Source: Yinghuangia sp045039925
GTDB taxonomy: Bacteria; Actinomycetota; Actinomycetes; Streptomycetales; Streptomycetaceae
Assembly: GCA_045039925.1 (NCBI GenBank)
Contig: CP108400.1
Span: forward strand, 7,068,001 to 7,132,000
DNA length: 64,000 nt
Direction of reading: 5' to 3'
A model generated the notes under the pieces. That model was given only the letters and a program-made list of their open reading frames with translations. It was not told the DNA's origin and ran no database searches. The translations under genes and the position numbers were made by a program. Shown here in pieces: positions 44,656 to 53,349 of this stretch (its first letter is position 1; each line of letters opens with the position of its first letter).

Positions 44656-46113
44656 GTGACGGACGTGTTGGACCACGGTCAACTGTTCATCGGTGGAAGC
44701 CTTGTCGACCCGCACGGGTCGGAGGTCATCGAGGTGGTGTCCCCGCACACCGAGCAGGTCATCGGACGCGTGCCGCACGCGTCGAAGGCCGATGTCGACG
44801 CCGCCGTCGCCGCCGCGCGCAAGGCGTTCGACCACGGCCCGTGGCCGCGCATGACCCTTGAGGAGCGCCTGGAGGTCGTCGGGCGCATCAAGGACGCGTT
44901 CATGACGCGGTACGAGGAGATCGCGAAGCTGGTCAGCTCGCAGAACGGGTCGCCCTACTCGTGGAGCATCTTCGCCCAGTCGATGGGCGCCGGGATGCTG
45001 TACGACACGGCCATCAACACGGCCCGCGCGTACCAGTGGGAGGAGCGCCGCGCCGGCGTGCTCAACCCGCTCGTCGTACGCCGCGAGGCGGTCGGCGTCG
45101 TGGCGGCCGTCGTGCCGTGGAACGTCCCGCAGTTCGTCACCGCCGCCAAGCTCGGCCCGGCCTTCGCCGCGGGCTGCACGGTGGTGCTGAAGCCGTCCCC
45201 CGAGACGCCGCTCGACGCGTACGTCCTCGCCGAGATATGCAAGGACGCCGGCCTGCCCGAGGGCGTGCTCAACATCGTCCCGGCCGACCGCGAGGTCAGC
45301 GAATACCTGGTCGGGCACCCGGACATCGACAAGGTCGCGTTCACCGGCTCGGTCAACGCCGGGAAGCGCATCATGGAGGTCGCGGCCCGCAACCTCACGC
45401 GCGTGACGCTCGAACTGGGCGGCAAGTCCGCGGCGGTCATCCTGCCGGACGCCGACCTGGAGCACACGGTCACCGGCCTGATGCCGAACGCGTACATGAA
45501 CAACGGCCAGGCGTGCGTGTCGCAGACCCGCATCCTGGTGCCGCGCAGCCGCTACGACGAGGTGAGCGAGCGCATCGCGGCGTGGGTGTCCGAACTCGTC
45601 GTCGGCGACCCGCTGGACGCCGCGACGCAGGTCGGCCCGCTGGTCGCGGACCGGCAGCGGCAGCGTTCGCTCGACTACATCGCGATCGCCCAGGACGAGG
45701 GCGCCAAGCTCCTGGTCGGCGGCGGCCGCCCGGCGTCGCAGCCGACCGGCTGGTACGTCGAGCCGACGCTGTTCGGCGACGTGGACAACGCGATGCGCGT
45801 CGCGCGCGAGGAGATCTTCGGCCCGGTCGTGTGCCTTCTGCCGTACGGTGACGAGGCGGAGGCCGTGAAGATCGCCAACGATTCGGAGTTCGGCCTGTCG
45901 GGCAGCGTGTGGACCGAGGACATCGAGCGCGGCCTCGACGTCGCGCGGCAGGTGCGCACCGGGACCTACTCGGTCAACACCTACGGCGTGGACTTCAACG
46001 GCCCGTTCGGCGGCTTCAAGAACTCCGGGATCGGGCGCGAGTTCGGACCCGAGGGCCTTGCGGCGTACGTCGAGAGCAAGTCGATCGTGATGCCCAAGGG
46101 CTACGAGGGCTGA
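44656..46113 (+). CDS. Aldehyde dehydrogenase family protein (KstR-region)
   Basis: 485 residues from GTG 44656 behind AGGAGG. PWNVP (154-158), Glu253 in ELGGKS and catalytic Cys287 in NNGQACVSQTR are present. NAD-dependent aldehyde oxidation, possibly of a lipid or steroid side-chain aldehyde given the ferredoxin and KstR neighbours. The ferredoxin gene follows after 149 bp that contains degenerate repeats. Confidence 0.9.
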   Translation: MTDVLDHGQLFIGGSLVDPHGSEVIEVVSPHTEQVIGRVPHASKADVDAAVAAARKAFDHGPWPRMTLEERLEVVGRIKDAFMTRYEEIAKLVSSQNGSPYSWSIFAQSMGAGMLYDTAINTARAYQWEERRAGVLNPLVVRREAVGVVAAVVPWNVPQFVTAAKLGPAFAAGCTVVLKPSPETPLDAYVLAEICKDAGLPEGVLNIVPADREVSEYLVGHPDIDKVAFTGSVNAGKRIMEVAARNLTRVTLELGGKSAAVILPDADLEHTVTGLMPNAYMNNGQACVSQTRILVPRSRYDEVSERIAAWVSELVVGDPLDAATQVGPLVADRQRQRSLDYIAIAQDEGAKLLVGGGRPASQPTGWYVEPTLFGDVDNAMRVAREEIFGPVVCLLPYGDEAEAVKIANDSEFGLSGSVWTEDIERGLDVARQVRTGTYSVNTYGVDFNGPFGGFKNSGIGREFGPEGLAAYVESKSIVMPKGYEG

Positions 46114-46120
46114 GGGCGCA

Positions 46121-46230
46121 AGCACGGCACGAGTACGGCGTCGGCACGGCACGAGCACGGCGCAAGTACGGCACGGCACGAGTACGGCAGGGCACCAGCA
46201 CGGCCGGGGCACTGTACGGCCGGCACGACA
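46121..46230. repeat. Degenerate tandem repeats between aldehyde dehydrogenase and ferredoxin
   Basis: Repeated GCACGGCACGAGTACGG-like words, about four or five imperfect copies. Noncoding; function unknown. Confidence 0.7.
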
Positions 46231-46262
46231 CGAGAACCGCGAACGAAGAGGTGACTTACCCG

Positions 46263-46493
46263 ATGGGCGACAAGTGGCGCGTCGAGGTCGACAGGTCCGT
46301 GTGCATCGGTTCGGGCATGTGCATCGGCAGTGCGCCCGACGACTTCAAGCTCGACGCGGGCCGGCAGTCGCACCCGCGCCTGAAGATCCTGGACTCCTCC
46401 GAAGGGATCATGGAGGCGGCCGAGAGCTGTCCCGTCGAGGCGATCAGCATCGTGGACGCGGAGTCCGGCGAGACGCTGTTCCCGCCGGAGTGA
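46263..46493 (+). CDS. [3Fe-4S]-type ferredoxin (cytochrome P450 partner type)
   Basis: 76 residues. Cys14-x5-Cys20 and Cys56-Pro are the three-cysteine pattern of single [3Fe-4S] ferredoxins that donate electrons to P450s or Rieske oxygenases. No P450 lies within the window. AAGAGGTG precedes the ATG at 46263. Position beside kstR recalls the KstR-controlled fdxD of mycobacteria. Confidence 0.9.
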   Translation: MGDKWRVEVDRSVCIGSGMCIGSAPDDFKLDAGRQSHPRLKILDSSEGIMEAAESCPVEAISIVDAESGETLFPPE

Positions 46494-46610
46494 CGGCACG
46501 GGAGGGTGACGGGGCCTGACGTACGCGCGTCGGGCGGTTCCGGGAGCCGGCCTCTGCGGCGGTCGGCCCGGAAACCGCCCCCGTGCGGTCCGCCGCCCGG
46601 GCGACACGTG

Positions 46611-47351
46611 TCACCGGGTGTGCGGGGCCGCGGAACCCTCCTCGGCCTCCCGGCCGCCGGCCGTCCGCGCGGGACGTTCCCCGGAACGCGCTTCGGCCCC
46701 CTCGTCGGACGCCTCCTCGGGGATCAGCCGGGCGACGGTCTCGATGTCCAGGCGTACCTGGGAGATCGACGCGCGGCCGTTCAGCCACGAGATCAGCGAC
46801 GAGTGCCAGGTGTGCGTGATCACCCGGATCACGGCCAGTTCCTCGGTGCTCGGCTCGACGGTGTCGTCCTCGTGGATCGCCTCGAAGATCATCTGCGTGG
46901 TGATCCGGCTCACACCGTCCACCTCCGCGGACACCGAGCGGTCGGCGAACTGGAGCGCCCGCATCATCGCCTCGGTCAGGTGCGGTTCGCGCTGCATGCC
47001 CCGGAAGGCGCGCAGCAGCGTGTCCACCACGCGGTCGCGCGGCGGCAGGCCCTTGTTGGGCTTGCGGCGCAACTGTCCGCCCAGCTGTTCGAGCTGGTCG
47101 TACATCGTGGCGACGAGCAGGTGCACCTTCGAGGGGAAGTAGCGGTACAGCGTGCCGAGCGCGACCTCCGACAGTTCGGCGACCTCGCGCATCTGGACGG
47201 AGTCGTACCCGCCCTGTGCCGCGAGGCGGGTCGTGGCCCTCAGGATCCTGCGTCTGCGGGCCTCCTGGCGCTCGGTCAGGGGCGCTCCCGGAGCCTTGGT
47301 GTACGTCGTCATCATCCGCCCGTCTGTCGTCGTCCTGGGCATGCCGGACAC
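46611..47351 (-). CDS. kstR: KstR-like TetR repressor of steroid/lipid catabolism
   Basis: 246 residues from GTG 47351 (ATG at 47342 and ATGs near 47312 are alternatives). The helix-turn-helix GGYDSVQMREVAELSEVALGTLYRYFPSKVHLLV and the ligand domain GMQREPHLTEAMMRALQFADRSVSAEVDGV closely follow mycobacterial KstR, which binds 3-oxo-cholestenoic acyl-CoA and represses cholesterol-degradation genes. A perfect KstR-type operator lies 124 bp upstream, implying autoregulation, and two more occur in this window. Confidence 0.87.
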   Translation of the reverse strand: MSGMPRTTTDGRMMTTYTKAPGAPLTERQEARRRRILRATTRLAAQGGYDSVQMREVAELSEVALGTLYRYFPSKVHLLVATMYDQLEQLGGQLRRKPNKGLPPRDRVVDTLLRAFRGMQREPHLTEAMMRALQFADRSVSAEVDGVSRITTQMIFEAIHEDDTVEPSTEELAVIRVITHTWHSSLISWLNGRASISQVRLDIETVARLIPEEASDEGAEARSGERPARTAGGREAEEGSAAPHTR

Positions 47352-47474
47352 TGGTGTTCACCTGACTGCACTTCAGATACGGCCGTTGCGTGTGTTACGG
47401 GTCACGCCGTGGCCGTAGTGACCGGTGCCCGGCGGTATCTTGCAGTCTCCGACGGGCCAATCTGCGCTCAATAC

Positions 47475-47488
47475 TGAAACTCGTTCTA
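47475..47488. promoter_or_regulatory. KstR-type operator between kstR and the glycosyltransferase operon
   Basis: TGAAACTCGTTCTA fits TNNAACNNGTTNNA at every fixed position. Lies in the divergent promoter region, so it may control both directions. Confidence 0.75.
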
Positions 47489-47536
47489 GATTACGCGACT
47501 ACTATGCTCCGCCAAGAGCGTCGAAGGGGGCCATTC

Positions 47537-48874
47537 GTGATACGGAAGACCGTGGGGGCCGCGGAATCCCCGGCCCCCGTCGTGCCTTCCCCCGCGGATC
47601 GGCCGCTCAGAATCGCCCTTCTGGCGTACCGCGGCGACCCCTTCTGCGGCGGTCAGGGAGTGTACGTCCGGCACCTGTCGCGCGAGCTGGCCCGCCTCGG
47701 CCACCATGTCGAGGTCATCACCGGACCCCCGTACGCCGTCGTCGACGACGTCCCCGGCAACCCGGTCAAGCTCACCAAGCTGCCCAGCCTCGACCTCTAC
47801 CGCGACCCGGACCCCTTCCGGCTGCCGCGGCCGCGCGAGTACCGCGACTGGATCGACGTCCTGGAGGTCGGCGGCATGCTCACCGCCGGGTTCCCCGAGC
47901 CGCTGACGTTCTCGCTGCGCGCCGCCCGGCACCTCAAGCCCCGCCGCGCCGAGTTCGACGTCGTGCACGACAACCAGACCCTCGGCTACGGCCAGCTCGC
48001 GCTGCCGCGCATGGGGTTCCCGCTGGTCACCACGATCCACCACCCGATCACGGTGGACCGCGCGCTGGAGATCGCCGAGGCCGCGACGCTCCGCCGCAAG
48101 CTCACCCTGCGCCGCTGGTACGGCTTCACCGCCATGCAGAAGCGCGTGTCCGCCCGCCTCCCCGAGGTCGTCACCGTCTCCGGCTCCTCGAAGGCCGAGA
48201 TCGTCGAGCACCTGGGCGTCTCCCCGGACCGCGTCTCGGTCGTCCCCGTCGGCGCCGACACCGAGCTGTTCGCGCCGAGCGACACGATCGCCAAGGTGCC
48301 CGGGCGCATCGTCACCACCGCGAGCGCCGACGTACCGCTCAAGGGCCTGATCTTCCTCGTCGAGGCACTGGCCAAGCTGCGCACCGAGCGCGAGGCCGAA
48401 CTCGTCGTCGTGGGCCGGCCCAAGGCCGACGGACCGGTCATGCGGGCGATCCGGCAGCTCGGCCTGGGCGGCGCCGTGCGCTTCGTCAGCGACCTGACCG
48501 ACGCCGAGCTGGTCGACCTGATCCGCAGCGCCGAGGTGGCCTGCGTACCCTCGCTGTACGAGGGCTTCTCGCTGCCCGCCGCCGAGGCGATGGCCTGCGG
48601 GACCGCACTCGTGGCGAGCACCGGAGGGGCCATACCCGAGGTCGCCGGCCCCGACGGCGAGAGCTGCCTCGCGGTGCCGCCCGGCGACTCCGAGGCGCTG
48701 CGCAAGGCCATCGGCCGGCTCCTCGACGAGCCGGAGCTGAGAGCCCGGCTGGCCCGGAACGGCCGGGCCCGCGTCCTGGCACGCTTCACGTGGCGCAACG
48801 CGGCGGCGCTGACCGCCGAGCGCTACCGCGTCGCGATCGACGCCCACGCCGACGCCCGCGCGGTCCACGCGTAA
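47537..48874 (+). CDS. GT4 family glycosyltransferase
   Basis: 445 residues from GTG 47537, chosen for GAAGGGGG 6 nt upstream. GT-B fold: N-terminal GGQGVYVRHLSRELARLGHHVEVITG, C-terminal nucleotide-sugar part with SLYEGFSLPAAEAMACGTALVAS (E-x7-E motif). Transfers a sugar from a nucleotide or lipid donor, cytoplasmic face. Followed by a methyltransferase and a cyclase-like protein in one operon, suggesting building or modifying one glycoconjugate or glycolipid. Acceptor unknown. Confidence 0.9.
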   Translation: MIRKTVGAAESPAPVVPSPADRPLRIALLAYRGDPFCGGQGVYVRHLSRELARLGHHVEVITGPPYAVVDDVPGNPVKLTKLPSLDLYRDPDPFRLPRPREYRDWIDVLEVGGMLTAGFPEPLTFSLRAARHLKPRRAEFDVVHDNQTLGYGQLALPRMGFPLVTTIHHPITVDRALEIAEAATLRRKLTLRRWYGFTAMQKRVSARLPEVVTVSGSSKAEIVEHLGVSPDRVSVVPVGADTELFAPSDTIAKVPGRIVTTASADVPLKGLIFLVEALAKLRTEREAELVVVGRPKADGPVMRAIRQLGLGGAVRFVSDLTDAELVDLIRSAEVACVPSLYEGFSLPAAEAMACGTALVASTGGAIPEVAGPDGESCLAVPPGDSEALRKAIGRLLDEPELRARLARNGRARVLARFTWRNAAALTAERYRVAIDAHADARAVHA

Positions 48875-48940
48875 CCGCCGCCCCGCTGGAAACACCTCGC
48901 GAAGCCTTAGCAGTTCTGCACAGGAGACGGAGCCGCCGAC

Positions 48941-49678
48941 TTGCTCACCGTGGATTTCTCACGCTTCCCGCTCGCGCCGGGGGACCGGGTCCTCGACCTG
49001 GGCGCCGGCGGCGGCCGTCACTCGTTCGAAGTGCTGCGGCGCGGCGCGCACGTCGTCGCGCTGGACCGCAACGAGAAGGACGTCCGCGAGGTCAACGCGA
49101 TGTTCACGGCGATGTCCGAGGGCGGTGAGGCCCCCGACGGTGCCACCGCGGTCGCGGTGACCGGCGACGCGCTCGCCCTGCCGTTCCCGGACGACAGCTT
49201 CGACCGCGTGATCATCTCCGAGGTGCTGGAGCACATCCCCGACGACAAGGGCGTGCTGGCGGAGATCTTCCGGGTGCTCAAGCCCGGCGGGCTCGCCGCG
49301 ATGACGGTGCCGCGGTACGGGCCGGAGAAGGTCTGCTGGACGCTGTCGGACGCGTACCACGAGGTCGAGGGCGGGCACATCCGCATCTACCGCGGGCACG
49401 AGCTCGTCGAGCGCATCGAGGCCGCCGGGTTCGAGCCGTACGCCGACCACTTCACGCATGCGCTGCACTCTCCGTACTGGTGGATCAAGTGCGCGGTCGG
49501 CGTCGACAACGACAAGGCGCTGCCCGTGCGGATGTACCACAAGCTGCTGGTCTGGGACATCATGAAGGCCCCGCGCGCGACCCGCTGGGCGGAGAAGGCG
49601 CTCAACCCGCTGATCGGCAAGAGCTTCGTCGTGTACTCGGTCAAGCCGCGCAACACCTCCTCCGAGGACGCCGCGTGA
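48941..49678 (+). CDS. Class I SAM-dependent methyltransferase
   Basis: 245 residues from TTG 48941 (GGAG 8 nt upstream). Motif I VLDLGAGGGRHSFEVLRRG and post-motif DSFDRVIISEVLEHIPDD define a Methyltransf_11-type fold. C-terminal aromatic segments (HALHSPYWWIKCAVG) may bind a lipid or glycan. Its stop overlaps the next GTG (GTGA). Likely methylates the product of the upstream glycosyltransferase. Confidence 0.9.
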   Translation: MLTVDFSRFPLAPGDRVLDLGAGGGRHSFEVLRRGAHVVALDRNEKDVREVNAMFTAMSEGGEAPDGATAVAVTGDALALPFPDDSFDRVIISEVLEHIPDDKGVLAEIFRVLKPGGLAAMTVPRYGPEKVCWTLSDAYHEVEGGHIRIYRGHELVERIEAAGFEPYADHFTHALHSPYWWIKCAVGVDNDKALPVRMYHKLLVWDIMKAPRATRWAEKALNPLIGKSFVVYSVKPRNTSSEDAA

Positions 49679-50892
49679 CGCGCCTCGGGGCCCACGGGGG
49701 GCACGCCGGCAACGGGAGCAACGGCAGTAACGGGAGCAAGGGCAGCAACGGCAGTAACGGGAACAGCGGGAGCAACGGGGGAACGGGCAGCCGGGACGCC
49801 CTGGAAATCCTGGCCCTGGACGGGATCCTGACGGTTGATCAGATCGGGCTGACGATCGACGGCATCGCGTCGGTGCAGCGCCCCGACGGGTCGATCCCGT
49901 GGTTCGTCGGCGGGCACCTGGACCCGTGGGACCACACCGAGGCCGCGATGGCCCTCGACCTGGCGGGACGGCACGACCTGGCGAAGCGGGCGTACCGCTG
50001 GCTAGCGTCGCGGCAGAACCCGGACGGCTCGTGGTACGCCGCGTACACCGACGGCGTGGTGACCGACCACAACAAGGAGGCCAACTTCACCGCGTACCTC
50101 GCGGTCGGCCTCTGGCACCACCATCTCCTCACCGGGGACGAGGAGTTCCTGGTGCGCATGTGGCCGCACCTGAAGTCGGCCACGCAGTTCATCCTCGACC
50201 TCCAGGCGCCCGGCGGCGAGATCCGCTGGAAGCGCGAGGCCGACGGGACCGCCGTCCCGGACGCGCTGCTCACCGGGTCGTCCAGCATGTACCAGGCGCT
50301 GCGCTGCGCCCTCGCGGTCGCCGACCACCTCGGAGAGCCGCAGCCCGACTGGGAGTTGGCCACCGGCCGCCTCGGCCACGCGGTCGTGTCGCACCCCGAG
50401 CGGTTCCTCGACAAGAACCGCTACTCGATGGACTGGTACTACCCGATCCTCGGAACCGCGCTGCGCGGCGACGCCGCCCAGGCGCGCATCGCCGACCGAT
50501 GGGACACCTTCGTCGTGCCCGGCCTCGGCGCGCGCTGCGTCTCCGACCGGCCGTGGGTCACCGGCGCGGAGAGCTGCGAACTGGCCATCGCCCTCTGGGC
50601 GTTGGGGCAGAGCGACCGCGCGCTGGAGATCGTCTCGTGGGTCCAGCGCCTGCGCCACGAGGACGGCCTCTACTGGACCGGCTACGTCTTCGAGGACGAC
50701 GCCATATGGCCCGAGGAGCGCACGGCGTGGACCGCGGGGGCGATGATCCTCGCCACCGCCGTCCTGGGCGGCGAGCCGGCCACCACAACGGTCTTCGGCG
50801 GTGCGGAAGGGTACGCCGAGACCGGCCTGCCCGTCGGCCTTGCCCCGGCCGATATCCGCTGCGACAGCGAACTCTGCTTCGACCCGCACTGA
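49675..50892 (+). CDS. Prenyltransferase/terpene-cyclase-fold (alpha-toroid) protein
   Basis: 405 residues from GTG 49675, overlapping the methyltransferase stop. After a low-complexity Gly/Ser/Asn leader (about 10-40) come repeated helical-hairpin motifs, including QRPDGSIPWF, SRQNPDGSWYAAY and LRHEDGLYWTGY, with Q-x-x-D-G-S-W-like words as in squalene-cyclase and six-hairpin glycosidase folds. A GH15-like or lyase role is also possible. Forms an operon with the glycosyltransferase and methyltransferase. Substrate unknown. Confidence 0.75.
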   Translation: MTRLGAHGGHAGNGSNGSNGSKGSNGSNGNSGSNGGTGSRDALEILALDGILTVDQIGLTIDGIASVQRPDGSIPWFVGGHLDPWDHTEAAMALDLAGRHDLAKRAYRWLASRQNPDGSWYAAYTDGVVTDHNKEANFTAYLAVGLWHHHLLTGDEEFLVRMWPHLKSATQFILDLQAPGGEIRWKREADGTAVPDALLTGSSSMYQALRCALAVADHLGEPQPDWELATGRLGHAVVSHPERFLDKNRYSMDWYYPILGTALRGDAAQARIADRWDTFVVPGLGARCVSDRPWVTGAESCELAIALWALGQSDRALEIVSWVQRLRHEDGLYWTGYVFEDDAIWPEERTAWTAGAMILATAVLGGEPATTTVFGGAEGYAETGLPVGLAPADIRCDSELCFDPH

Positions 50893-50914
50893 TTCGACGC
50901 GCGGCAAGGCCGGG

Positions 50915-50939
50915 CCCACTCACGACGCGGGCGAGTGGG
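50915..50939 (+). terminator. Possible terminator after the GT-MT-cyclase operon
   Basis: CCCACTC (50915-50921) pairs with GAGTGGG (50933-50939). Modest 7-bp stem 22 bp past the stop codon. Confidence 0.35.
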
Positions 50940-51125
50940 GCGGCCCCGGTCCTTGCCCGGGCCACCCCCGCGAGGGGCACTCAACAGCCATCGTTGCGCC
51001 AGGTGTTGCCCCCTGTACGAAGTAGCTGGGCCGTGCGGGGGAAGTACATGGGCGGTGCCTTACCAAGGGGCCGAACAATGGGGTCGAATGCTACTGACGG
51101 GACTTCTCCGAGACGGGGGCAGCGC

Positions 51126-51899
51126 ATGGCAGCGCCGGACTACGCGTGGGAGCACGACCAGTACTGCGACTTGTTCGTCGCCCAGGCGGACGTGTTGGCC
51201 GAGGCCCTGTCGGGCGCCGACCTCGCGACCGAGGTCCCGACGTGTCCGGGCTGGACGCTCGCGAAGCTGGTGAAGCACGTCGGGATCGCCCACGCCTGGT
51301 CGGCGGCGAACGTACGCGCGGGCGCCGCACCCGCCCCCGTCGTGGCGCGCTCCCTGGACCTGGGCCTGCCGGACGACCCCTCCGGCCTCCCGGAGTGGCT
51401 GGCCGCGGGCGCGCGCCGCTCCGCGGCGTACCTCAAGGAAGCGGGCCCGGACGCCCCGGCCTGGACGTTCGGCCCGGAGCCGCACGCCCGGTTCTGGGGC
51501 AGGCGCATGCTGCACGAGACCCTGATCCACCGCATCGACGCCGAACTCGCCCTGGGGATCACCCCGAAGGTCGAACCGGAGATCGCCGTCGACGGCCTGG
51601 ACGAACTGCTGACCGTCATCCCCCGCGCGGGCTTCGGCACCCGCGAACTCCCGCACGGCGACGGCGAGACCCTCCACATCCACACCTCAGGCGGCACCCG
51701 CGCCGGCGAGTGGACGGTGACCCTGACCCCGAACGGCTACACCTGGGCCCGAGGCCACGCCAAGGGCGACGCCGCCCTACGCGGCGAGGCCACGCCGGTC
51801 CTCCTCGTGATGTACCGCCGCGCGCCGGTCTCCGACGCGGTACAGGTCTTCGGCGACACCACAATCCTCGACCGCTGGCTGGCGGCTACGGCGATGTAG
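51126..51899 (+). CDS. Maleylpyruvate-isomerase-family (mycothiol-dependent/DinB fold) protein
   Basis: 257 residues from ATG 51126 (GGGGG upstream); ATG at 51078 with AAGGGG is an alternative. The four-helix N-terminal domain has CPGWTLAKLVKHVGIAHAWSAANV and RRMLHETLIHRIDAELA, whose His and Asp/Glu form the metal site of MDMPI_N; a C-terminal alpha/beta domain follows. Family enzymes use mycothiol as cofactor for isomerisation or S-transfer. Substrate unknown. Confidence 0.88.
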   Translation: MAAPDYAWEHDQYCDLFVAQADVLAEALSGADLATEVPTCPGWTLAKLVKHVGIAHAWSAANVRAGAAPAPVVARSLDLGLPDDPSGLPEWLAAGARRSAAYLKEAGPDAPAWTFGPEPHARFWGRRMLHETLIHRIDAELALGITPKVEPEIAVDGLDELLTVIPRAGFGTRELPHGDGETLHIHTSGGTRAGEWTVTLTPNGYTWARGHAKGDAALRGEATPVLLVMYRRAPVSDAVQVFGDTTILDRWLAATAM

Positions 51900-51999
51900 G
51901 GGTCCGCGCGGCGGGGGCGGGGCGCGGCGATTGCGCGTGACGGTGGGTGTGGGCCTGTCGGCGGTGCAGTTCCGCGCGTGACGGCGCGTCTGCGGGTGG

Positions 52000-52470
52000 T
52001 GGGGTGTTGGGCGTGTTGGTGGTGTCCGGGCGCGTTGTGGTGCCACGGGTGTTGGAGGGTGCGCGCGCGTTGTGGTGTTAGGGGTCTTGGCGGGTGCGCC
52101 CCGCGTGTGGTGGTGCCACGGGTGTTGGTGGTGCGCGCCCGCGGTGCGGTTCGCAAGTGTCGGCGCGTCCGGGCGTGTTGTGGCACTCCACGTGTTGGTG
52201 GTGTCTGCTGGTGTTGTGGTGCCACGGGTGTTGGAGGGTGCGCGCGTTGTGGTGTTACGGGTCTTGGCGGGTGCGCCCCGCGTGTGGTGGTGCCACGGGT
52301 GTTGGTGGTGCCGCGCCCGCGGTGCGGTTCGCAAGTGTCGGCGCGTCCGGGCGTGTTGTGGCACTCCACGTGTCGGTGGTGTCTGCTGGCGTTGTGGTGC
52401 CACACGTGTTGGTGGTGTCCGGGCGGGTTGCGGTGCAACGGGTGTTGGCGGGCCCGCTCGCGGTGCGGTT
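52000..52470. repeat. Higher-order tandem repeat, period about 178 bp
   Basis: Unit boundaries at 52034, 52213 and 52391 (179 and 178 bp), with a partial third unit. Each unit is built from shorter GTGGTGCCACGGGTGTTGG-like words. The period is not a multiple of three and frames shift between units, so the long open frames here are probably noncoding. This is the left part of a 1.45-kb gene-free region (51900-53349). Confidence 0.8.
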
Positions 52471-52552
52471 CCGCGTGTGACGGTGGGTCCCACCCCGCGT
52501 TGCGGTTTCGCACGTGTTGGTGGTGTTCCGCCTGCGGCGCGGATCCGCCCGT

Positions 52553-52811
52553 GTCGGTGCAATGCACAGTTCGCGCCGGAGGCGCCGGGAGGTTGCGGAA
52601 TCTGCTGGAGATCGACGAGCGCAGCGAGGAGAGCGGCCGGAGGCCGCCAGTCAGACTTTCTTGCGCCGGAGGGAGCGCCAGCGACCGGAGGTGCAAGAAA
52701 GTCCAAGGCCGGAGTGCACATTTTCGTGACGGAGCGAGGAACGAGCGCAGTCACGAAAATGTGTGCTTCGGCCGCACTCAATAAAAAGCGCCACACCTGG
52801 AACAAGAGCGG
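52553..52811 (+). repeat. Structured inverted-repeat element, left copy
   Basis: A ~259-bp element repeated in reverse orientation at 52960-53216 with near identity. Internal hairpins: GCGGCCGGAGGCCGC; GACTTTCTTGC/GCAAGAAAGTC (52654-52664 with 52693-52703); and a perfect 14-bp stem 52717-52730 with 52750-52763. The last stem differs in sequence from the other copy yet still pairs. No ORF or transposase; could be a mobile REP/MITE-like unit or a structured RNA. Confidence 0.8.
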
Positions 52812-52959
52812 AATCCGCCGTACCAAGAGCGGAACACGCCCGTACCGCCCACGCGCCTGCACCACCACGCCCCCGCACCGCCCACGCCTGTTCCGCTGCC
52901 TGCGCCCCGCCCCCGCTCACCTACCGCCCCCATCTCACCAGGGGCACGCCGGGGCTGGT
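52812..52959. other. 148-bp spacer between the two inverted element copies
   Basis: C-rich, low-complexity sequence with repeated CCGCCCACGC-like words and a second copy of CAAGAGCGGAA-type end sequence. No gene seen. Confidence 0.6.
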
Positions 52960-53216
52960 CCGCTCTTGTTTCAGGTGTGGCGCTATTTATTAGTGCGGCC
53001 GAAGCACAAAATTGCGTGGCTCCGGTCGTTCCTCCCTCCACCACGCAATTTCGCACTCCGGCCTTGGACTTTCTTGCACCTCCACTCGCTACGCTCCCTC
53101 CGGCGCAAGAAAGTCTGACTAGCGGCCTCCGGCCGCTCTCCTCGCTGCGCTCGTCGATCTCCAGCAGGTTCTGAGACCTCCCGGCGCCTCCGGCGCGACC
53201 TGTGCTTTGCACCGAC
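52960..53216 (-). repeat. Structured inverted-repeat element, right copy
   Basis: Reverse-complement copy of 52553-52811. The constant stem GACTTTCTTGC/GCAAGAAAGTC is at 53067-53077 and 53105-53115. The variable stem is AAATTGCGTGG/CCACGCAATTT (53009-53019 with 53041-53051), different from the left copy but still complementary. The 53217-53349 remainder holds no recognisable feature. Confidence 0.8.
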
Positions 53217-53349
53217 CCGCAGGGTGGAGGAACCCGCCTGGTGCTACTGCCCATTGGAGGCACCGGGTGTGTACCCGCCTCGTGGTGATTGTGCTTGCGG
53301 GGGCGGGGGGAACCGCCGGCTTGCGGGCGTGATGGTGGTCTGTGGTGCG

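Noticed and set aside
51777..53118. Long ORFs on both strands in the repeat region (268-363 residues)
   Set aside because: Low-complexity sequence, repeat period not a multiple of three, no family-like motifs and no ribosome sites.
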